From Micromonospora inyonensis (GTDB lineage: Bacteria; Actinomycetota; Actinomycetes; Mycobacteriales; Micromonosporaceae): a stretch of 64,000 nucleotides of DNA. The stretch is taken from NCBI RefSeq assembly GCF_900091415.1, contig NZ_FMHU01000001.1, forward strand, positions 1,054,001 to 1,118,000. The letters run 5' to 3'. Made by a program: the position numbers and the translations under genes. Each line of letters starts with the position of its first letter. The stretch's first letter is position 1. A model generated the notes under the pieces. The model ran no database searches, was not told the origin of the DNA, and saw only the letters and a program-made list of their open reading frames with translations. Of the stretch, positions 37,094 through 47,094 are shown one piece after another.

Positions 37094-37500
37094 GCGAGCG
37101 GTCCGGTACCGAGGCCGGGACGACGGCGGCCACGACGGAGAACGGGACTCCACCAGTTCCGGCGGAGAACGGGACGACCCGAGCTCCGGCGGCAGACGCC
37201 GTCCCGGCGGCTCAGGCGGCAGACGCCGCCCCGGCGGCTGCGGGTGGTGCGCCGGAGAGCCGGAGCGCCGACATCGTGCCCGGCCCCGGCGGGGTGATGA
37301 CCGACGAGGTGGGCGTGGTGACCGGGGAGCTGACCCTGCGCACCGAGTTCGCCGCCGGTCAGGTCACCCTCCGGGTGCAGTACCGGGAGGCCGACGAGTG
37401 GTACACGGTGACCGGCGGCCGGGTGGCGCTGCCGGACGTGTCGGGGCTGGATGCCGTGCACGGTCTCGCCGTGGGGCTGCTCCACCGACCCGAGGGCTGA
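37090..37500 (+). CDS. hypothetical protein downstream of HNH lipoprotein
   Basis: 136 residues, GTG start overlapping the preceding stop. The first 60 residues are Ala/Thr/Pro-rich and disordered; residues 70-130 form a compact beta-rich domain (TLRTEFAAGQVTLRVQYREADEWYTVTGG). The translational coupling suggests a partner or immunity-like role for the secreted nuclease, but nothing in the sequence proves this. Confidence 0.65.
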   Translation: MSERSGTEAGTTAATTENGTPPVPAENGTTRAPAADAVPAAQAADAAPAAAGGAPESRSADIVPGPGGVMTDEVGVVTGELTLRTEFAAGQVTLRVQYREADEWYTVTGGRVALPDVSGLDAVHGLAVGLLHRPEG

Positions 37501-37550
37501 ATACTCGCCCGTCACGCGCTGCGCGGCCGCACCGCCGGCTTGCCGGCCGG

Positions 37551-37608
37551 GTGGTTGCAGGGGACCCTTCCTCCGCAGAAAACGGTAACAAGGGTCCCCT
37601 GCTACCAC
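37551..37608. repeat. dispersed hairpin repeat, copy 2
   Basis: 58 bases, the same stem as copy 1 with one mismatch (GTGGTTGCAG on the left) and a loop containing AAAACGGTAACAA. It also lies between convergent genes. Confidence 0.75.
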
Positions 37609-37682
37609 CTCACACGTACGAGCACCGCCTCACACGTCCGAGCACCGCCTCACACGTACGAGCACCGCCTCACACGTACGAG
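37609..37682. repeat. 20-bp tandem repeat ending at the oppF stop codon
   Basis: 3.7 copies of CTCACACGTACGAGCACCGC (one with a T-C change). The last copy contains the oppF stop codon and its final codons; no spacers exist between units, so this is not CRISPR. Confidence 0.8.
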
Positions 37683-38773
37683 CCTGGCTCGGTGGGAGCG
37701 GAGACCACCCCGGGTGCCTCGCCCTCGTCGGCCGGGCGGACGAGTTCGGCGTCCACCCGGTGCGGGCGCAGCTCGCCACTGGCGATCCGCTCCGCCCAGT
37801 GGCAGGCGACCCGGCTCCGGCCGATCTGCCGCAGCACCGGACGTTCCTCGGCGCACCGCGTCGGCTGCGCCCACGGACAGCGGGTGTGGAACCGGCAGCC
37901 GGACGGCGGGTTGGCCGGCGAGGGCAGGTCACCGGCGAGCAGGATCCGCTCCCGCCGGTCCTCCACGTCCGGGTCGGGCACCGGTACCGCCGACATCAGC
38001 GCCCGGGTGTACGGGTGCAGCGGCTCACTGTAGAGCCGGTCGCTCGGCGCCTCCTCGACCAGCGCGCCCAGGTACATCACGCCCACCACGTCGGAGATGT
38101 GCCGCACCACCGCGAGGTCGTGCGCGATCACCAGGTAGGTGAGGCCGAGGTTGTCCTGGAGTTCGTCGAGGAGGTTCACCACCTGCGCCTGGATCGAGAC
38201 GTCCAGGGCGGAGACCGGCTCGTCGGCGACGATCAGCTCGGGACCGAGCACCAGTGCCCGGGCGATGCCGATGCGCTGCCGCTGGCCACCGGAGAACTCG
38301 TGCGGGTAGCGGGAGAGCGCCCACCGGGGCAGCCCCACCGCGTCCAGCGTCTCGCTGATGACCCGCCGGCGCTCGTCCCGGCTCTCGCCGATGCCGTGGG
38401 CGTGCAGCCCCTCGGTGAGGATCGACTCGACGTTCTGCCGGGGATCCAGGCTCGACATCGGATCCTGGAAGATCATCTGCATCCGGCGGCGCATGCCGCG
38501 CAGCTTGTTCGGGGCCATCCGGGTCAGGTCGATGCCGTCGAAGGTCACCTTGCCACCGGTGGGCGGGGTGAGCTGGAGCAGCGCCCGACCGAGCGTGGAC
38601 TTGCCGCAGCCGGACTCCCCCACCAGCCCGTACGTCCGGCCCCGGGGGATGTCCAGGTCGACCCCGTCGACCGCCTTGACGTGGCCGACCACCCGGTCGA
38701 AGAGCACGCCCCTGGTGATCGGGAAGTGCACCTTAAGGTCGCGTACCTCGACGAGGATCTCGTTCTCGGTCAC
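37670..38773 (-). CDS. oppF: oligopeptide ABC transporter ATPase
   Basis: 367 residues, GTG start overlapping the oppD stop. Walker [10 protein letters not shown], signature [16 protein letters not shown], Walker [13 protein letters not shown], and the C-terminal oligo_HPY region ([15 protein letters not shown]) with the cysteines typical of OppF/DppF. It powers peptide uptake together with OppD. Last gene of a five-gene reverse-strand operon. Confidence 0.93.
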   Translation of the reverse strand: MTENEILVEVRDLKVHFPITRGVLFDRVVGHVKAVDGVDLDIPRGRTYGLVGESGCGKSTLGRALLQLTPPTGGKVTFDGIDLTRMAPNKLRGMRRRMQMIFQDPMSSLDPRQNVESILTEGLHAHGIGESRDERRRVISETLDAVGLPRWALSRYPHEFSGGQRQRIGIARALVLGPELIVADEPVSALDVSIQAQVVNLLDELQDNLGLTYLVIAHDLAVVRHISDVVGVMYLGALVEEAPSDRLYSEPLHPYTRALMSAVPVPDPDVEDRRERILLAGDLPSPANPPSGCRFHTRCPWAQPTRCAEERPVLRQIGRSRVACHWAERIASGELRPHRVDAELVRPADEGEAPGVVSAPTEPGSYV

Positions 38774-39798
38774 GCCTTGTCCTCCTCGCGGCGGATGTCG
38801 CCGGGCACCGCCGGTGCGCTGCCCGGCAGCGGGGCCGGGTTGACGCAACGGTAGCTACGGCCGTCGTGGGTCGGCACCATCTCGGGCGGCTCCCCGACGC
38901 AGGCGTCGATCCGCCGGGCGCAGCGTGGGGCGAACGCGCACCCATCCGGCCAGGGCAGCAGGTCGCGGACCGAGCCGGGGATGGGGGTGAGACGCTCGCC
39001 GCGCCCGGCGTCCAGGCGCGGGACCGAACCGAGCAGACCCACCGTGTACGGGTGCCGGGGCTGGGCGAACAGCGGCCGGCGGCGGGCGGTCTCCACCACC
39101 CGACCGCCGTAGAGCACGTTGATCGTGTCGCACATGCCGGCGACCACGCCGAGGTCGTGGGTGATCATCACCAGTGCGGTGCCCGAGTCGCGGACCAGTT
39201 CCTTGAGCAACTCCAGGATCTGCGCCTGGATCGTCACGTCGAGGGCGGTGGTCGGCTCGTCGGCGATCAGCAGCCGGGGCTTGCAGGCCACCGCCATGGC
39301 GATCAGGGCACGCTGACGCATCCCGCCGGAGAGCTGGTGCGGGTACTCCTTGAGCCGCCGTCGCGGGTCGGGGATGCCGACCCGGTCGAGCAGATCGGCG
39401 GCCTCCTTCGCCGCCGCGTCCCCCTTCATGCCCCGGTGCCGGGTGAGCACCTCGGTCACCTGGAGCCCGATCGGGATCACCGGGTTCAGCGAGGAGAGCG
39501 GGTCCTGGAAGATCATCGCTACGTCCCGGCCCCGGATGTCGCGCCGGGACCGGTCGTCGAGCTGGATCAGGTCGGTGCCGTCGAAGACGGCCTTGCCACC
39601 GATCCGGGTGCCACGCTGCTTCGGCAGCAGACCCATGATCGCCAGCGAGGTGACGCTCTTGCCGCAGCCGGACTCGCCGACCAGGCCGACCACCTCGCCC
39701 GCGTCGACCGAGAAGGAGACCCCGTCGACGGCGTGCACGGTGCGTTGGCCGCGACGGGAGAACGTGACGCTGAGGTCGTCCACGTCGAGCAGTGCCAT
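38770..39798 (-). CDS. oppD: oligopeptide ABC transporter ATPase
   Basis: 342 residues. Walker [11 protein letters not shown], signature [14 protein letters not shown], Walker [13 protein letters not shown] and the OppD-type Cys-rich end ([20 protein letters not shown]). Pairs with OppF. It starts 60 bases after oppC and overlaps oppF by four bases. Confidence 0.93.
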   Translation of the reverse strand: MALLDVDDLSVTFSRRGQRTVHAVDGVSFSVDAGEVVGLVGESGCGKSVTSLAIMGLLPKQRGTRIGGKAVFDGTDLIQLDDRSRRDIRGRDVAMIFQDPLSSLNPVIPIGLQVTEVLTRHRGMKGDAAAKEAADLLDRVGIPDPRRRLKEYPHQLSGGMRQRALIAMAVACKPRLLIADEPTTALDVTIQAQILELLKELVRDSGTALVMITHDLGVVAGMCDTINVLYGGRVVETARRRPLFAQPRHPYTVGLLGSVPRLDAGRGERLTPIPGSVRDLLPWPDGCAFAPRCARRIDACVGEPPEMVPTHDGRSYRCVNPAPLPGSAPAVPGDIRREEDKA

Positions 39799-39858
39799 TA
39801 TTGATCTCCCGTTCGCGACTGCGGGGCTCGCGGCGCTTCACACATGTCAACCACCTCG

Positions 39859-40830
39859 CTACTTCCGCAGCTTCGGGTCGAGTGCCTCGCGCATCGCCTC
39901 ACCGAGGAGGGTGAAGCCGAGGGCGGTGACGATGATGCCGACCGCCGGGTAGATCGCCAGCGCCGGCCGGATGCCCAGGTACGGCTGCGCGTCGGCGAGC
40001 ATCACCCCCCACTCGGGGATCGTCGAGTCGGGGTTGCCCAGGCCGAGGAAGGAGAGTGCGGCGGCCTCGATGATCGCGGTGGCCAGCGTCAGCGTGGCCT
40101 GGACGATCACCGGGGCGAGCGAGTTCGGCACCACGTGGGTCAGCGCGATCCGCGACCGCTTCACCCCGAGGGAGGTCGCCGCCAGCACGTAGTCACTGTT
40201 GGACTGGGAGATCATCGAGCCGCGCAGCAGCCGGGCGAAGACCGGCACCGAGACCACGCCGACCGCGATCATCACGGTGGTGAGGCTCGCCCCGAGCAGC
40301 GCGGCGACGCTCACCGCCAGCAGCAGGCTGGGCAGGGCCAGCAGCATGTCGACGAAGCGCATCAGGGTGCTGTCCACCCAGCGGCCCCAGCGCCCGCCGA
40401 GGCCGGCGGAGGCCCCGGCGATGCCGCCGATCAGCGCGCCGACCGCGAGCCCGATCAGCGTGGAGACCACGCCGACCAGCAACGTCTGCCGGGCGCCGAC
40501 GACCATCCGGCTGAACACGTCCCGACCCTGGTGGTCGTAGCCGAGCCAGTGGTCACCGGAGGGGCCGGGGATGATGCCCTGCCCGGACTTGACCACACCC
40601 TCCCGGATGCCGATCGACTCGGTCGCCCCGTACGGCACGAAGAACGGCCCGACGACCGCGACCAGGACGAAGAGGGCCAGGATCACCGCGCCGACGATGG
40701 CGGCGGGGTTGCGGCGCAGCCGCCGGAACGCCTCCTGCCAGAGGCTGACACCACGCTCGTCGTCGCGGACGGCCGCGAGTTCGGCGAGCCGGTCGATCTT
40801 GTCGCGCTTCTTGCCCGTGGTGACGGTCAT
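39859..40830 (-). CDS. oppC: oligopeptide ABC transporter permease
   Basis: 323 residues, six membrane segments. An N-terminal OppC_N segment (QEAFRRLRRNPAAIVGAVIL) precedes the BPD_transp_1 domain with the coupling-helix region EAAALSFLGLGNPDSTIPEW. Overlaps oppB by four bases. Confidence 0.92.
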   Translation of the reverse strand: MTVTTGKKRDKIDRLAELAAVRDDERGVSLWQEAFRRLRRNPAAIVGAVILALFVLVAVVGPFFVPYGATESIGIREGVVKSGQGIIPGPSGDHWLGYDHQGRDVFSRMVVGARQTLLVGVVSTLIGLAVGALIGGIAGASAGLGGRWGRWVDSTLMRFVDMLLALPSLLLAVSVAALLGASLTTVMIAVGVVSVPVFARLLRGSMISQSNSDYVLAATSLGVKRSRIALTHVVPNSLAPVIVQATLTLATAIIEAAALSFLGLGNPDSTIPEWGVMLADAQPYLGIRPALAIYPAVGIIVTALGFTLLGEAMREALDPKLRK

Positions 40831-41831
40831 CGCACCCTCACCCTCGGGTCGATCAGGCTGTAGGAGAGGTCGACTATCAGGTTCACCAGCACGTACACCA
40901 CCGCGATGATCAGGATGAAGCCCATGAGTACGGGGTAGTCGCGCTGGCTGATCGACTCGGCGACGAACGCCCCGATGCCGCTGAAGGCGAAGACGGTCTC
41001 GGTGAGCACCGCACCGGAGAGCAGACCGCCGGCGAGCAGGCCGATCGAGGTGGCCACCGGGAGCATGGCGTTACGCAGCACGTGCCGCCGCCGGACCACG
41101 TTCTCGGTCAGGCCCTTGGCCTCGGCGGTCCGGACGAAGTCCTCGCCGAGCACCTCCAGGACGCTGGCCCGGGTGATCCGGACGATGATGGCCAGCGGGA
41201 TGCTCGCCAGCGCGAGACCGGGGAGCACCAGGTGCCAGAGCGCGTCCGCGGCGGCGTCCCACTCGCGGGTCATCAGTCCGTCGAGGACGAAGAAGTTGGT
41301 GATCCGGGTCGCCTCGATGGTCGGGTCCTGCCGGCCGCTGGAGGGGAACCAGCCCAGGTTCTCCGCGAAGATCGCCTTGAGCACGTAGGCCAGGAAGAAG
41401 ACCGGGATGCAGATACCGATCAGCGAGCCGCCGACCGACAGGTGGTCGAGGAGCCGGCCGCGACGGCGGGCGGCCAGGTAGCCCAGCGGGATGCCGACGC
41501 CGATCGCGATGATCATGGCCATCACGGTCAGCTCGACGGTACCGGGGAAGCGCTGGAGGAACTCGGTGGTGACCTCCCGCTTGGTGGAGGTCGAGGTGCC
41601 GAGGTCGAGCCGGACCATGCGGCGGATGAACGTGCCGTACTGCACCAGGATCGGCTCGTCGAGACCGAGGTTGCGGCGGATCGCGGCGCGCATCTCGGGT
41701 GTGCCCCGCTCACCGAGGATCGCGGTCTCCGGACCGCCGGGCAGTCGGCGCAACCAGATGAAGAGCAGGATGGAGAGCCCGAACAGCGTGGGTATCAGCT
41801 GGAGCAGGCGTCTGACGATGAACCGGAACAC
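40827..41831 (-). CDS. oppB: oligopeptide ABC transporter permease
   Basis: 334 residues. The opening FIVRRLLQLIPTLFGLSILL and the conserved GGLLSGAVLTETVFAFSGIG identify an OppB/DppB permease. It forms the membrane channel with OppC. A 13-bp hairpin lies between oppA and this gene, likely lowering expression relative to oppA. Confidence 0.92.
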   Translation of the reverse strand: MFRFIVRRLLQLIPTLFGLSILLFIWLRRLPGGPETAILGERGTPEMRAAIRRNLGLDEPILVQYGTFIRRMVRLDLGTSTSTKREVTTEFLQRFPGTVELTVMAMIIAIGVGIPLGYLAARRRGRLLDHLSVGGSLIGICIPVFFLAYVLKAIFAENLGWFPSSGRQDPTIEATRITNFFVLDGLMTREWDAAADALWHLVLPGLALASIPLAIIVRITRASVLEVLGEDFVRTAEAKGLTENVVRRRHVLRNAMLPVATSIGLLAGGLLSGAVLTETVFAFSGIGAFVAESISQRDYPVLMGFILIIAVVYVLVNLIVDLSYSLIDPRVRVR

Positions 41832-41858
41832 GGCGGCCTCGAAGGGGTGCGGAGGGAT

Positions 41859-41890
41859 GCGGGCGGGCGCTGTGACCAGCGCCCGCCCGC
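41859..41890 (-). terminator. intercistronic hairpin between oppA and oppB
   Basis: Perfect 13-bp stem GCGGGCGGGCGCT/AGCGCCCGCCCGC with loop GTGACC. Such attenuating or mRNA-stabilising hairpins are common after binding-protein genes. Confidence 0.75.
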
Positions 41891-41905
41891 GTTCCTTGCG
41901 TCAGG

Positions 41906-43570
41906 TCAGGACTTGAACTCGGCGGTGGAGTACCGCTCGTCGGTGAGCGGGCTCGCCTTGACGCCCGTCACGTCCTTGCCGAAGACGATCGCCGGCGGGG
42001 AGTGCGAGATCGGCACACCCGGCAGGAACGTCATGATGTCCGCGTTCAGCTCCTTGTAGAGCTCGACCCGGGCGCCCATGTCGACGGTGGTGTCGGCCTT
42101 CTGGAACTTGTCGAACAGCGCCTTGTTGGTGAAGCCCCAGTCGTCCTTCGGCCGATCGAAGAAGGTGCCGATGAAGTTGTAGGCGTCGCCGTAGTCACCG
42201 GTCCACCCGAGGAAGTGGATGTCGTGCGCGCTGCCCGAGGTGGTGGCGTTGAGGTAGTCCGGGCTCCACTTCAGCGGGATCGGCTGGACGGTGATGCCGA
42301 CCGCCTGGAGGTCCGCCGAGAGCAGCTCGAAGATGTCCTTCGGGTTCGGCATGTACGGCCGGGTGACCTCGGTCGGGTAGTGGAAGCGCAGGGTCAGGTT
42401 CGTCGCGCCCGCCTCGGCCAGCAGCGCCTTGGCCTTCTCCGGGTTGTAGTCGTACTTGGTGACGTTGCCGTTCCAGCCCTCGACGGTGTCCGGGAGGAAG
42501 TTCTCCGCGACCTTCGCGCCCGGGGGCAGCTTCGAGTCGACCAGCGCCTGCCGGTTCAGGGCGTGCGCGATGGCCTGCCGGACCTTCACGTCGGCCAGCT
42601 TCGGGTTCCCCTTCTGGTTGATCGCCAGGTAGAGGATGTTGAAGGCCGGGCGGGTCAGGACGTTGAAGCCCTCGCCCTTCAGCGGCTCGACGTCGGCCGG
42701 GCCGACCAGGTCGTAGCCCTGGATGTCGCCGGAGCGCAGCGCCTGCTTGCGCGCGTTCTCGTCGGAGATGGTCTTGAAGATCAGGGTCTTCAGCTTGGCC
42801 TTGTTGCCGGCGTAGTCCTCGTTGCGCTCCAGGGTCAGCGTCTTGTTGGCGACGTCCCAGGACTTGAACTTGAACGGACCGGTGCCGGTCGGGTGCTCCA
42901 TCGCGTACGAGGGGTACTTGATGTCCTCGGCGGTGCCACCGACGTTGCTCGCGTCGTACTGCTCCAGCGCCTTGGGGCTGTGCATGGAGAACGACGGCAG
43001 CATCAGGGCGGCCGGGATCTTGCTGGAGACCCGGGTGAAGGCCAGGTCGACCGTGGTGGCGTCCTTGGCGGTGCAGGACTTGAAGAGGCTCGGCGGCAGT
43101 TCCGGGTCCTCGTTCTTGGCAAAGCCGCCCATGACGTCCTGCCAGTACGGCGTCACGTCCGGGCTCTGCATCAGACCCTTGGAGTTGTACCAGCGGTTGA
43201 AGTTGACGCAGACGGCCTCGGCGTTGAAGTCGGTGCCGTCATGGAACTTCACTCCAGAGCGGAGCTTGAAGGTCCAGGTCGTGCCAGCCGCGTCCGGGGT
43301 CCAGGACTCGGCCAGGCCGGGGGTCACCTTGGTGCCGCCCTCCTCCGGACGGACCAGGGTCTCGAAGACCTGACGCGCCATGCGCAGCGACTCACCGTCG
43401 CTGGCAAAGCTGGGCTCGAGCACCTTCGGGTCTCCGGCGACGCCGAAAACGAGAGTGTCCTTCTTGCTACCGCCGGAATCGTCGCCGCGGTCGCTCTCGG
43501 CGCAGCCTGCTACCGCGAGGGCCGCGGCCGCGACGGCCGCCAGCGCGGCCTTCGACCTGGGTGCACGCAT
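41906..43570 (-). CDS. oppA: oligopeptide-binding lipoprotein
   Basis: 554 residues. Signal peptide with lipobox AVAGC (Cys 23), then an SBP_bac_5 periplasmic-type binding fold: ETLVRPEEGG, KLRSGVKFHDGTDFNAE, GTGPFKFKSWD and KVRQAIAHALNRQALVD. It captures peptides or other ligands outside the cell for the OppBCDF machine. First gene of the operon, with an upstream region of about 300 bases. Confidence 0.93.
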   Translation of the reverse strand: MRAPRSKAALAAVAAAALAVAGCAESDRGDDSGGSKKDTLVFGVAGDPKVLEPSFASDGESLRMARQVFETLVRPEEGGTKVTPGLAESWTPDAAGTTWTFKLRSGVKFHDGTDFNAEAVCVNFNRWYNSKGLMQSPDVTPYWQDVMGGFAKNEDPELPPSLFKSCTAKDATTVDLAFTRVSSKIPAALMLPSFSMHSPKALEQYDASNVGGTAEDIKYPSYAMEHPTGTGPFKFKSWDVANKTLTLERNEDYAGNKAKLKTLIFKTISDENARKQALRSGDIQGYDLVGPADVEPLKGEGFNVLTRPAFNILYLAINQKGNPKLADVKVRQAIAHALNRQALVDSKLPPGAKVAENFLPDTVEGWNGNVTKYDYNPEKAKALLAEAGATNLTLRFHYPTEVTRPYMPNPKDIFELLSADLQAVGITVQPIPLKWSPDYLNATTSGSAHDIHFLGWTGDYGDAYNFIGTFFDRPKDDWGFTNKALFDKFQKADTTVDMGARVELYKELNADIMTFLPGVPISHSPPAIVFGKDVTGVKASPLTDERYSTAEFKS

Positions 43571-43889
43571 GGGTGCTTCACCTCGTCCTAGGGGGTACGG
43601 ACAACCTGGTGACAGGGGTCACCGATGGCGGTGACCTTAGCCGCCGTTCGGACTTCCCCGGAACTATTGACGAAGCTGTTGGTACCGGATCGTGTCTTTA
43701 CCGCTGCGACGCGCGCCGGATACTCCGGTTTTCCGCCCTGGAATGTGGCGTTTCGCCCCGGTTCACCTATGCGGATTTGTTACATCGAATGTCGAGCCCA
43801 TCCCGGTCATGTCAGACCCGGACGGACCGGTCCCGCCACAGTGGACCGACGTCACCGGGGTGGGCGACGCCGGTCCACGGCGGACGGTC
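43571..43889. other. oppA upstream region, no gene seen
   Basis: About 320 bases between the start of oppA and the end of recR, both on the reverse strand. The opp promoter should lie here; no outstanding hairpin or operator was recognised. Confidence 0.5.
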
Positions 43890-44483
43890 TCAGACGGCGC
43901 GACGGCCCTCGAACGCGCGCCCCAGGGTGATCTCGTCGGCGTACTCCAGGTCACCGCCGACGGGGAGGCCGCTGGCCAACCGGGTCACCGCGATACCCAT
44001 CGGCTTGACCATCAGCGCGAGGTAGGTCGCGGTCGCCTCACCCTCCGTGTTCGGGTCGGTGGCGAGGATCAACTCCCGGACGGTGCCGGTGCCGAGCCGG
44101 GCCAGCAGCTCCCGGATACGCAGGTTGTCGGGGCCGATCCCCTCCAGCGGGTTGATCGCCCCGCCGAGCACGTGGTAGCGGCCCCGGAACTCACCGGTCC
44201 GCTCGATCGCCACGACGTCCTTGGGCTCCTCGACCACGCAGAGCACCTCGTCGGTACGGCGCGGGTCGCGGCAGATCCGGCACTGCTCGGACTCGGCGAC
44301 GTTGTAGCAGCTCGTGCAGAACCGCACCAGCTCCTTGACCTTCCGCAACGCCCCGGCCAGCCGGTTGACGTCGGCCGGGTCCGCGGAGAGGACATGGAAG
44401 GCGATCCGCTGGGCGCTCTTCGGGCCGACGCCCGGCAGCCGTCCCAGCTCGTCGATCAGATCCTGGATGGCACCCTCGTACAT
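43890..44483 (-). CDS. recR: recombination mediator RecR
   Basis: 197 residues. Helix-hairpin-helix [18 protein letters not shown], zinc-binding cysteines at 56, 59, 68 and 71 (CTSC and CRIC), then a Toprim domain ([15 protein letters not shown] and [13 protein letters not shown]). It loads RecA at single-strand gaps together with RecO/RecF. ATG 44483 is the family start. Downstream of ybaB, as in most bacteria. Confidence 0.95.
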   Translation of the reverse strand: MYEGAIQDLIDELGRLPGVGPKSAQRIAFHVLSADPADVNRLAGALRKVKELVRFCTSCYNVAESEQCRICRDPRRTDEVLCVVEEPKDVVAIERTGEFRGRYHVLGGAINPLEGIGPDNLRIRELLARLGTGTVRELILATDPNTEGEATATYLALMVKPMGIAVTRLASGLPVGGDLEYADEITLGRAFEGRRAV

Positions 44484-44493
44484 GCGCGGCGGC

Positions 44494-44826
44494 TCAGAAC
44501 CCGGGCAGGCCGAGGCCACCCATGCCGCCGGTGACCGGGCCCATCTTCTGCTCGGTCAGCTCCCGGGCGGCCTCGGTGGCGTTGTGCACGGCCGCGACGA
44601 CGAGGTCCTCCAGGGTCTCCACGTCCTCCGGGTCGACCGCCTTCGGGTCGATCCGGATCGCCTTGAGCTCACCGGAGCCGGAGACGGTCGCGGTGACCAG
44701 GCCACCGCCGGCAGTGCCGGTCAGCTCCGCCTCGGCCAGCTCGGCCTGGGCCTGGGCGATCTGCTGCTGCATCTTCTGCGCCTGCTTCAGCATCTGCTGC
44801 ATGTTCGGCTGTCCACCTGGGCGCAC
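44494..44826 (-). CDS. ybaB: YbaB/EbfC nucleoid-associated protein
   Basis: 110 residues, GTG start after AAGGAG. Helical region [19 protein letters not shown] and the conserved core [18 protein letters not shown] dimeric DNA-binding protein usually encoded beside recR and dnaX; here the dnaX-recR linkage is interrupted by an oppositely oriented gene and an IS. Confidence 0.92.
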   Translation of the reverse strand: MRPGGQPNMQQMLKQAQKMQQQIAQAQAELAEAELTGTAGGGLVTATVSGSGELKAIRIDPKAVDPEDVETLEDLVVAAVHNATEAARELTEQKMGPVTGGMGGLGLPGF

Positions 44827-44964
44827 GGATGGCTCCTTCTCGCACTCGTCCCACTCGGCCGCCGCCAGCCTAACCGCTGTGAGCAGCGTCGCCCCGCGCG
44901 GTACTTTGCCCCGCGGCGCGTCCCGGAGGATCATCACGCCAGGTCGACAAGAGGAGACCCGCCG

Positions 44965-46026
44965 ATGTCCCGGGAGCAGGCCGCCGCAGCCATGGAACAG
45001 CAGGCCCGCGCATGCGCGCGGATGGCCGCCGGGCTCTACGCCGACCTGCTCGTCCGGGCTGCCGCCGACGTCCGGGCCGGCGGGCCGTGCGCCACCGTCA
45101 TCCGGGGGTACGAGGACGCGCCCGTTGACGCGCTCGTGTCGGTGCGCCTGCTCGGCGGGGTGCACGCCCTGGTGCTCACCGGGGCCGCCCCGGAGCTGGC
45201 CCGGTACTACCCGAGTGCCGGTGGGGCGTACCGGCCCCGGGACGCGGACGCCTGCTGGGCGGCGTTCCGGGACATCGTCGCCGGATCGCCGGGCCCGCTG
45301 CGGCAGTGGCTGCGCCGCCCGCCGCAGACCAACGAGGTCGGCCGGGCGAACCTGCTGCTCACCGGTCTGCTGTACGCCCTCGGCGAGCGGGGCGCCCTGC
45401 CGGTGCGCCTGGTCGAGCTGGGCGCGAGCGGCGGGCTGAACCTGCGCGCCGACCGGTTCCGGGTGGAGGCGGACGGCTTCGCCTGGGGACCGGCCGACTC
45501 CCCGGTCCGGCTACCCGACGCCTGGCGGGGCCCGGTGCCCGGCTGGCTCCGGGACGCCGCCGGGGCGTACCCGGAGGTGACCGTGGTGGAACGGCTGGGC
45601 TGCGACCCCGACCCGCTCGACCCGGCCGACCCGGCGGACGCGCTCGCGCTGCGGGCGTACCTCTGGCCGGAGCACACCGCCCGCGCGACGCGGCTGGCCG
45701 GCGCACTGGAGCTGGCCGGACGCCTACCGGCGCGGGTGGAGGCCAGCGGTGCCGCCGACTTCCTCGCCGGTGTCGATCCCCGTCCGGGCACGCTGACCGT
45801 GATCTGGCACTCGGTGATGCGGCAGTACGTGCCGGCCGACGAGTGGCGGCGGGTCAGCGCCGAGATCGACCGGCTGGCCGGCGGTGGCGCGCCGGTCGCG
45901 CACGTGTCGTTCGAGCCGGGCCGGGCGGACCCCGCCCGCTTCCAGCTGCGGGTACGGCTCGACGACCGGCCGGAACGGCTGCTCGCCGACGCCCACCCGC
46001 ACGGCCTGCCCGCCTGGCTGCCCTAG
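44965..46026 (+). CDS. DUF2332 family protein
   Basis: 353 residues, ATG after GAGGAG. The conserved pattern of DUF2332 is visible: [22 protein letters not shown], the Gly-rich [17 protein letters not shown] resembling a methyltransferase motif I, and [14 protein letters not shown]. Enzymatic role unknown. Its TAG stop lies in the CTAG target site of the adjacent IS, so the reading frame survived the insertion exactly. Confidence 0.82.
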   Translation: MSREQAAAAMEQQARACARMAAGLYADLLVRAAADVRAGGPCATVIRGYEDAPVDALVSVRLLGGVHALVLTGAAPELARYYPSAGGAYRPRDADACWAAFRDIVAGSPGPLRQWLRRPPQTNEVGRANLLLTGLLYALGERGALPVRLVELGASGGLNLRADRFRVEADGFAWGPADSPVRLPDAWRGPVPGWLRDAAGAYPEVTVVERLGCDPDPLDPADPADALALRAYLWPEHTARATRLAGALELAGRLPARVEASGAADFLAGVDPRPGTLTVIWHSVMRQYVPADEWRRVSAEIDRLAGGGAPVAHVSFEPGRADPARFQLRVRLDDRPERLLADAHPHGLPAWLP

Positions 46027-47080
46027 GCCGTGTGTCATAAGTGCCGTTCGAGGCGTCGGAGCCAGATGTCGATCATGCTGATGGTGGCGGTGGCTTCGTA
46101 CCGCACGGCGAGCTTGTCGTATCGGGTGGCCACGGCACGGTGCTGTTTGAGCAGGTTGATGCCGCACTCCACGGCGTGACGCTGCCGGTATGCGCTGGGG
46201 TCGAAGGCGGGTGGACGGCCACCCGCCGAGCCCTTCTTGCGTCGGTTCGCGGCCTGGTCGGCCTTGACCGGGATGACGCAGCCGATGCCGCGCCGGCGCA
46301 GGTAGCTCCGGTTGGCCTTGCTGCTGTACGCCTTGTCGGCCAGGACCCGGTCCGGCCGGCACCGGGGTCGGCCGACGCCGAGGCGAGGCACCCGGATGCG
46401 GTGCAGCACCGTGGTGAACTGCGGGCTGTCGCCGCGCTGCCCACCGGTGATGACAAACGCCAGCACCATGCGGCCCTGCTCGCAGGCCAGGTGCAGCTTC
46501 GTCGTCAGACCGCCACGCGAGCGGCCCAGCGCGTGATCGGCCGGCTCGACGGCGTCACTGCCGCCCGGCGGCTCGACCTGCGTGTGACTGTCCCGGCGGG
46601 CACCGGCGGCGTGCTGATGCGCCCGGGCGATCGTGGAGTCCACGCTCACGTCCCAGGTGATCAACCCGACCGCGTCGGCCCTACCCTGCAACCCGGCCAG
46701 GATCCGCGCCCACACACCGGCCCGCTGCCAGCGCCGGTACAGCCCGTACACCGTGCGCCAGTGCCCGTAGCAGTCCGGCACGTCCCGCCACGGCGCACCC
46801 GTGCGGACCCGCCACCTGATCCCGTCAATGAGCTGCCGCTTGCTCCACTTCGGCGGTCGACCTGCCTTCTTCGGTCTGGGCAGCAGCGGCTCCAACACCG
46901 CAAACTGCGCGTCAGTCAGGTCGTGCCGCCTCGTCACCGCTACGCTGGCCACGAGGTCTCCGTGCAGATGGTTGTCTTGGTCGATAACCCATCTACCGGA
47001 GACCTCACCGCGTATCGATCACCGACACGCCCAGCCGATCTACCTCACAGCCAGGACCACGGGCACTTATGACACACGGC
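46027..47080 (-). mobile_element. IS5-family insertion sequence
   Basis: 1054 bp with near-perfect inverted repeats (GGCCGTGTGTCATAAGTGCC at both ends) and CTAG on both sides as target duplication (46023-46026 and 47081-47084). One transposase gene. It lies between the DUF2332 stop and the dnaX stop without damaging either. Confidence 0.92.
46035..46952 (-). CDS. IS5-family transposase
   Basis: 305 residues in one frame. N-terminal DUF4096 helix-turn-helix ([20 protein letters not shown]), then DDE residues in [27 protein letters not shown] and [15 protein letters not shown]. Apparently intact. The stop codon lies just inside the left terminal repeat. Confidence 0.92.
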   Translation of the reverse strand: MASVAVTRRHDLTDAQFAVLEPLLPRPKKAGRPPKWSKRQLIDGIRWRVRTGAPWRDVPDCYGHWRTVYGLYRRWQRAGVWARILAGLQGRADAVGLITWDVSVDSTIARAHQHAAGARRDSHTQVEPPGGSDAVEPADHALGRSRGGLTTKLHLACEQGRMVLAFVITGGQRGDSPQFTTVLHRIRVPRLGVGRPRCRPDRVLADKAYSSKANRSYLRRRGIGCVIPVKADQAANRRKKGSAGGRPPAFDPSAYRQRHAVECGINLLKQHRAVATRYDKLAVRYEATATISMIDIWLRRLERHL

Positions 47081-47094
47081 CTAGCGGGCCGCGC

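Noticed and set aside
37609..37682. CRISPR array
   Set aside because: Repeats are directly adjacent with no unique spacers and no cas genes are near.
42002..43591. Forward frame opposite oppA
   Set aside because: Same codon shadow effect; oppA has a lipobox and family motifs.
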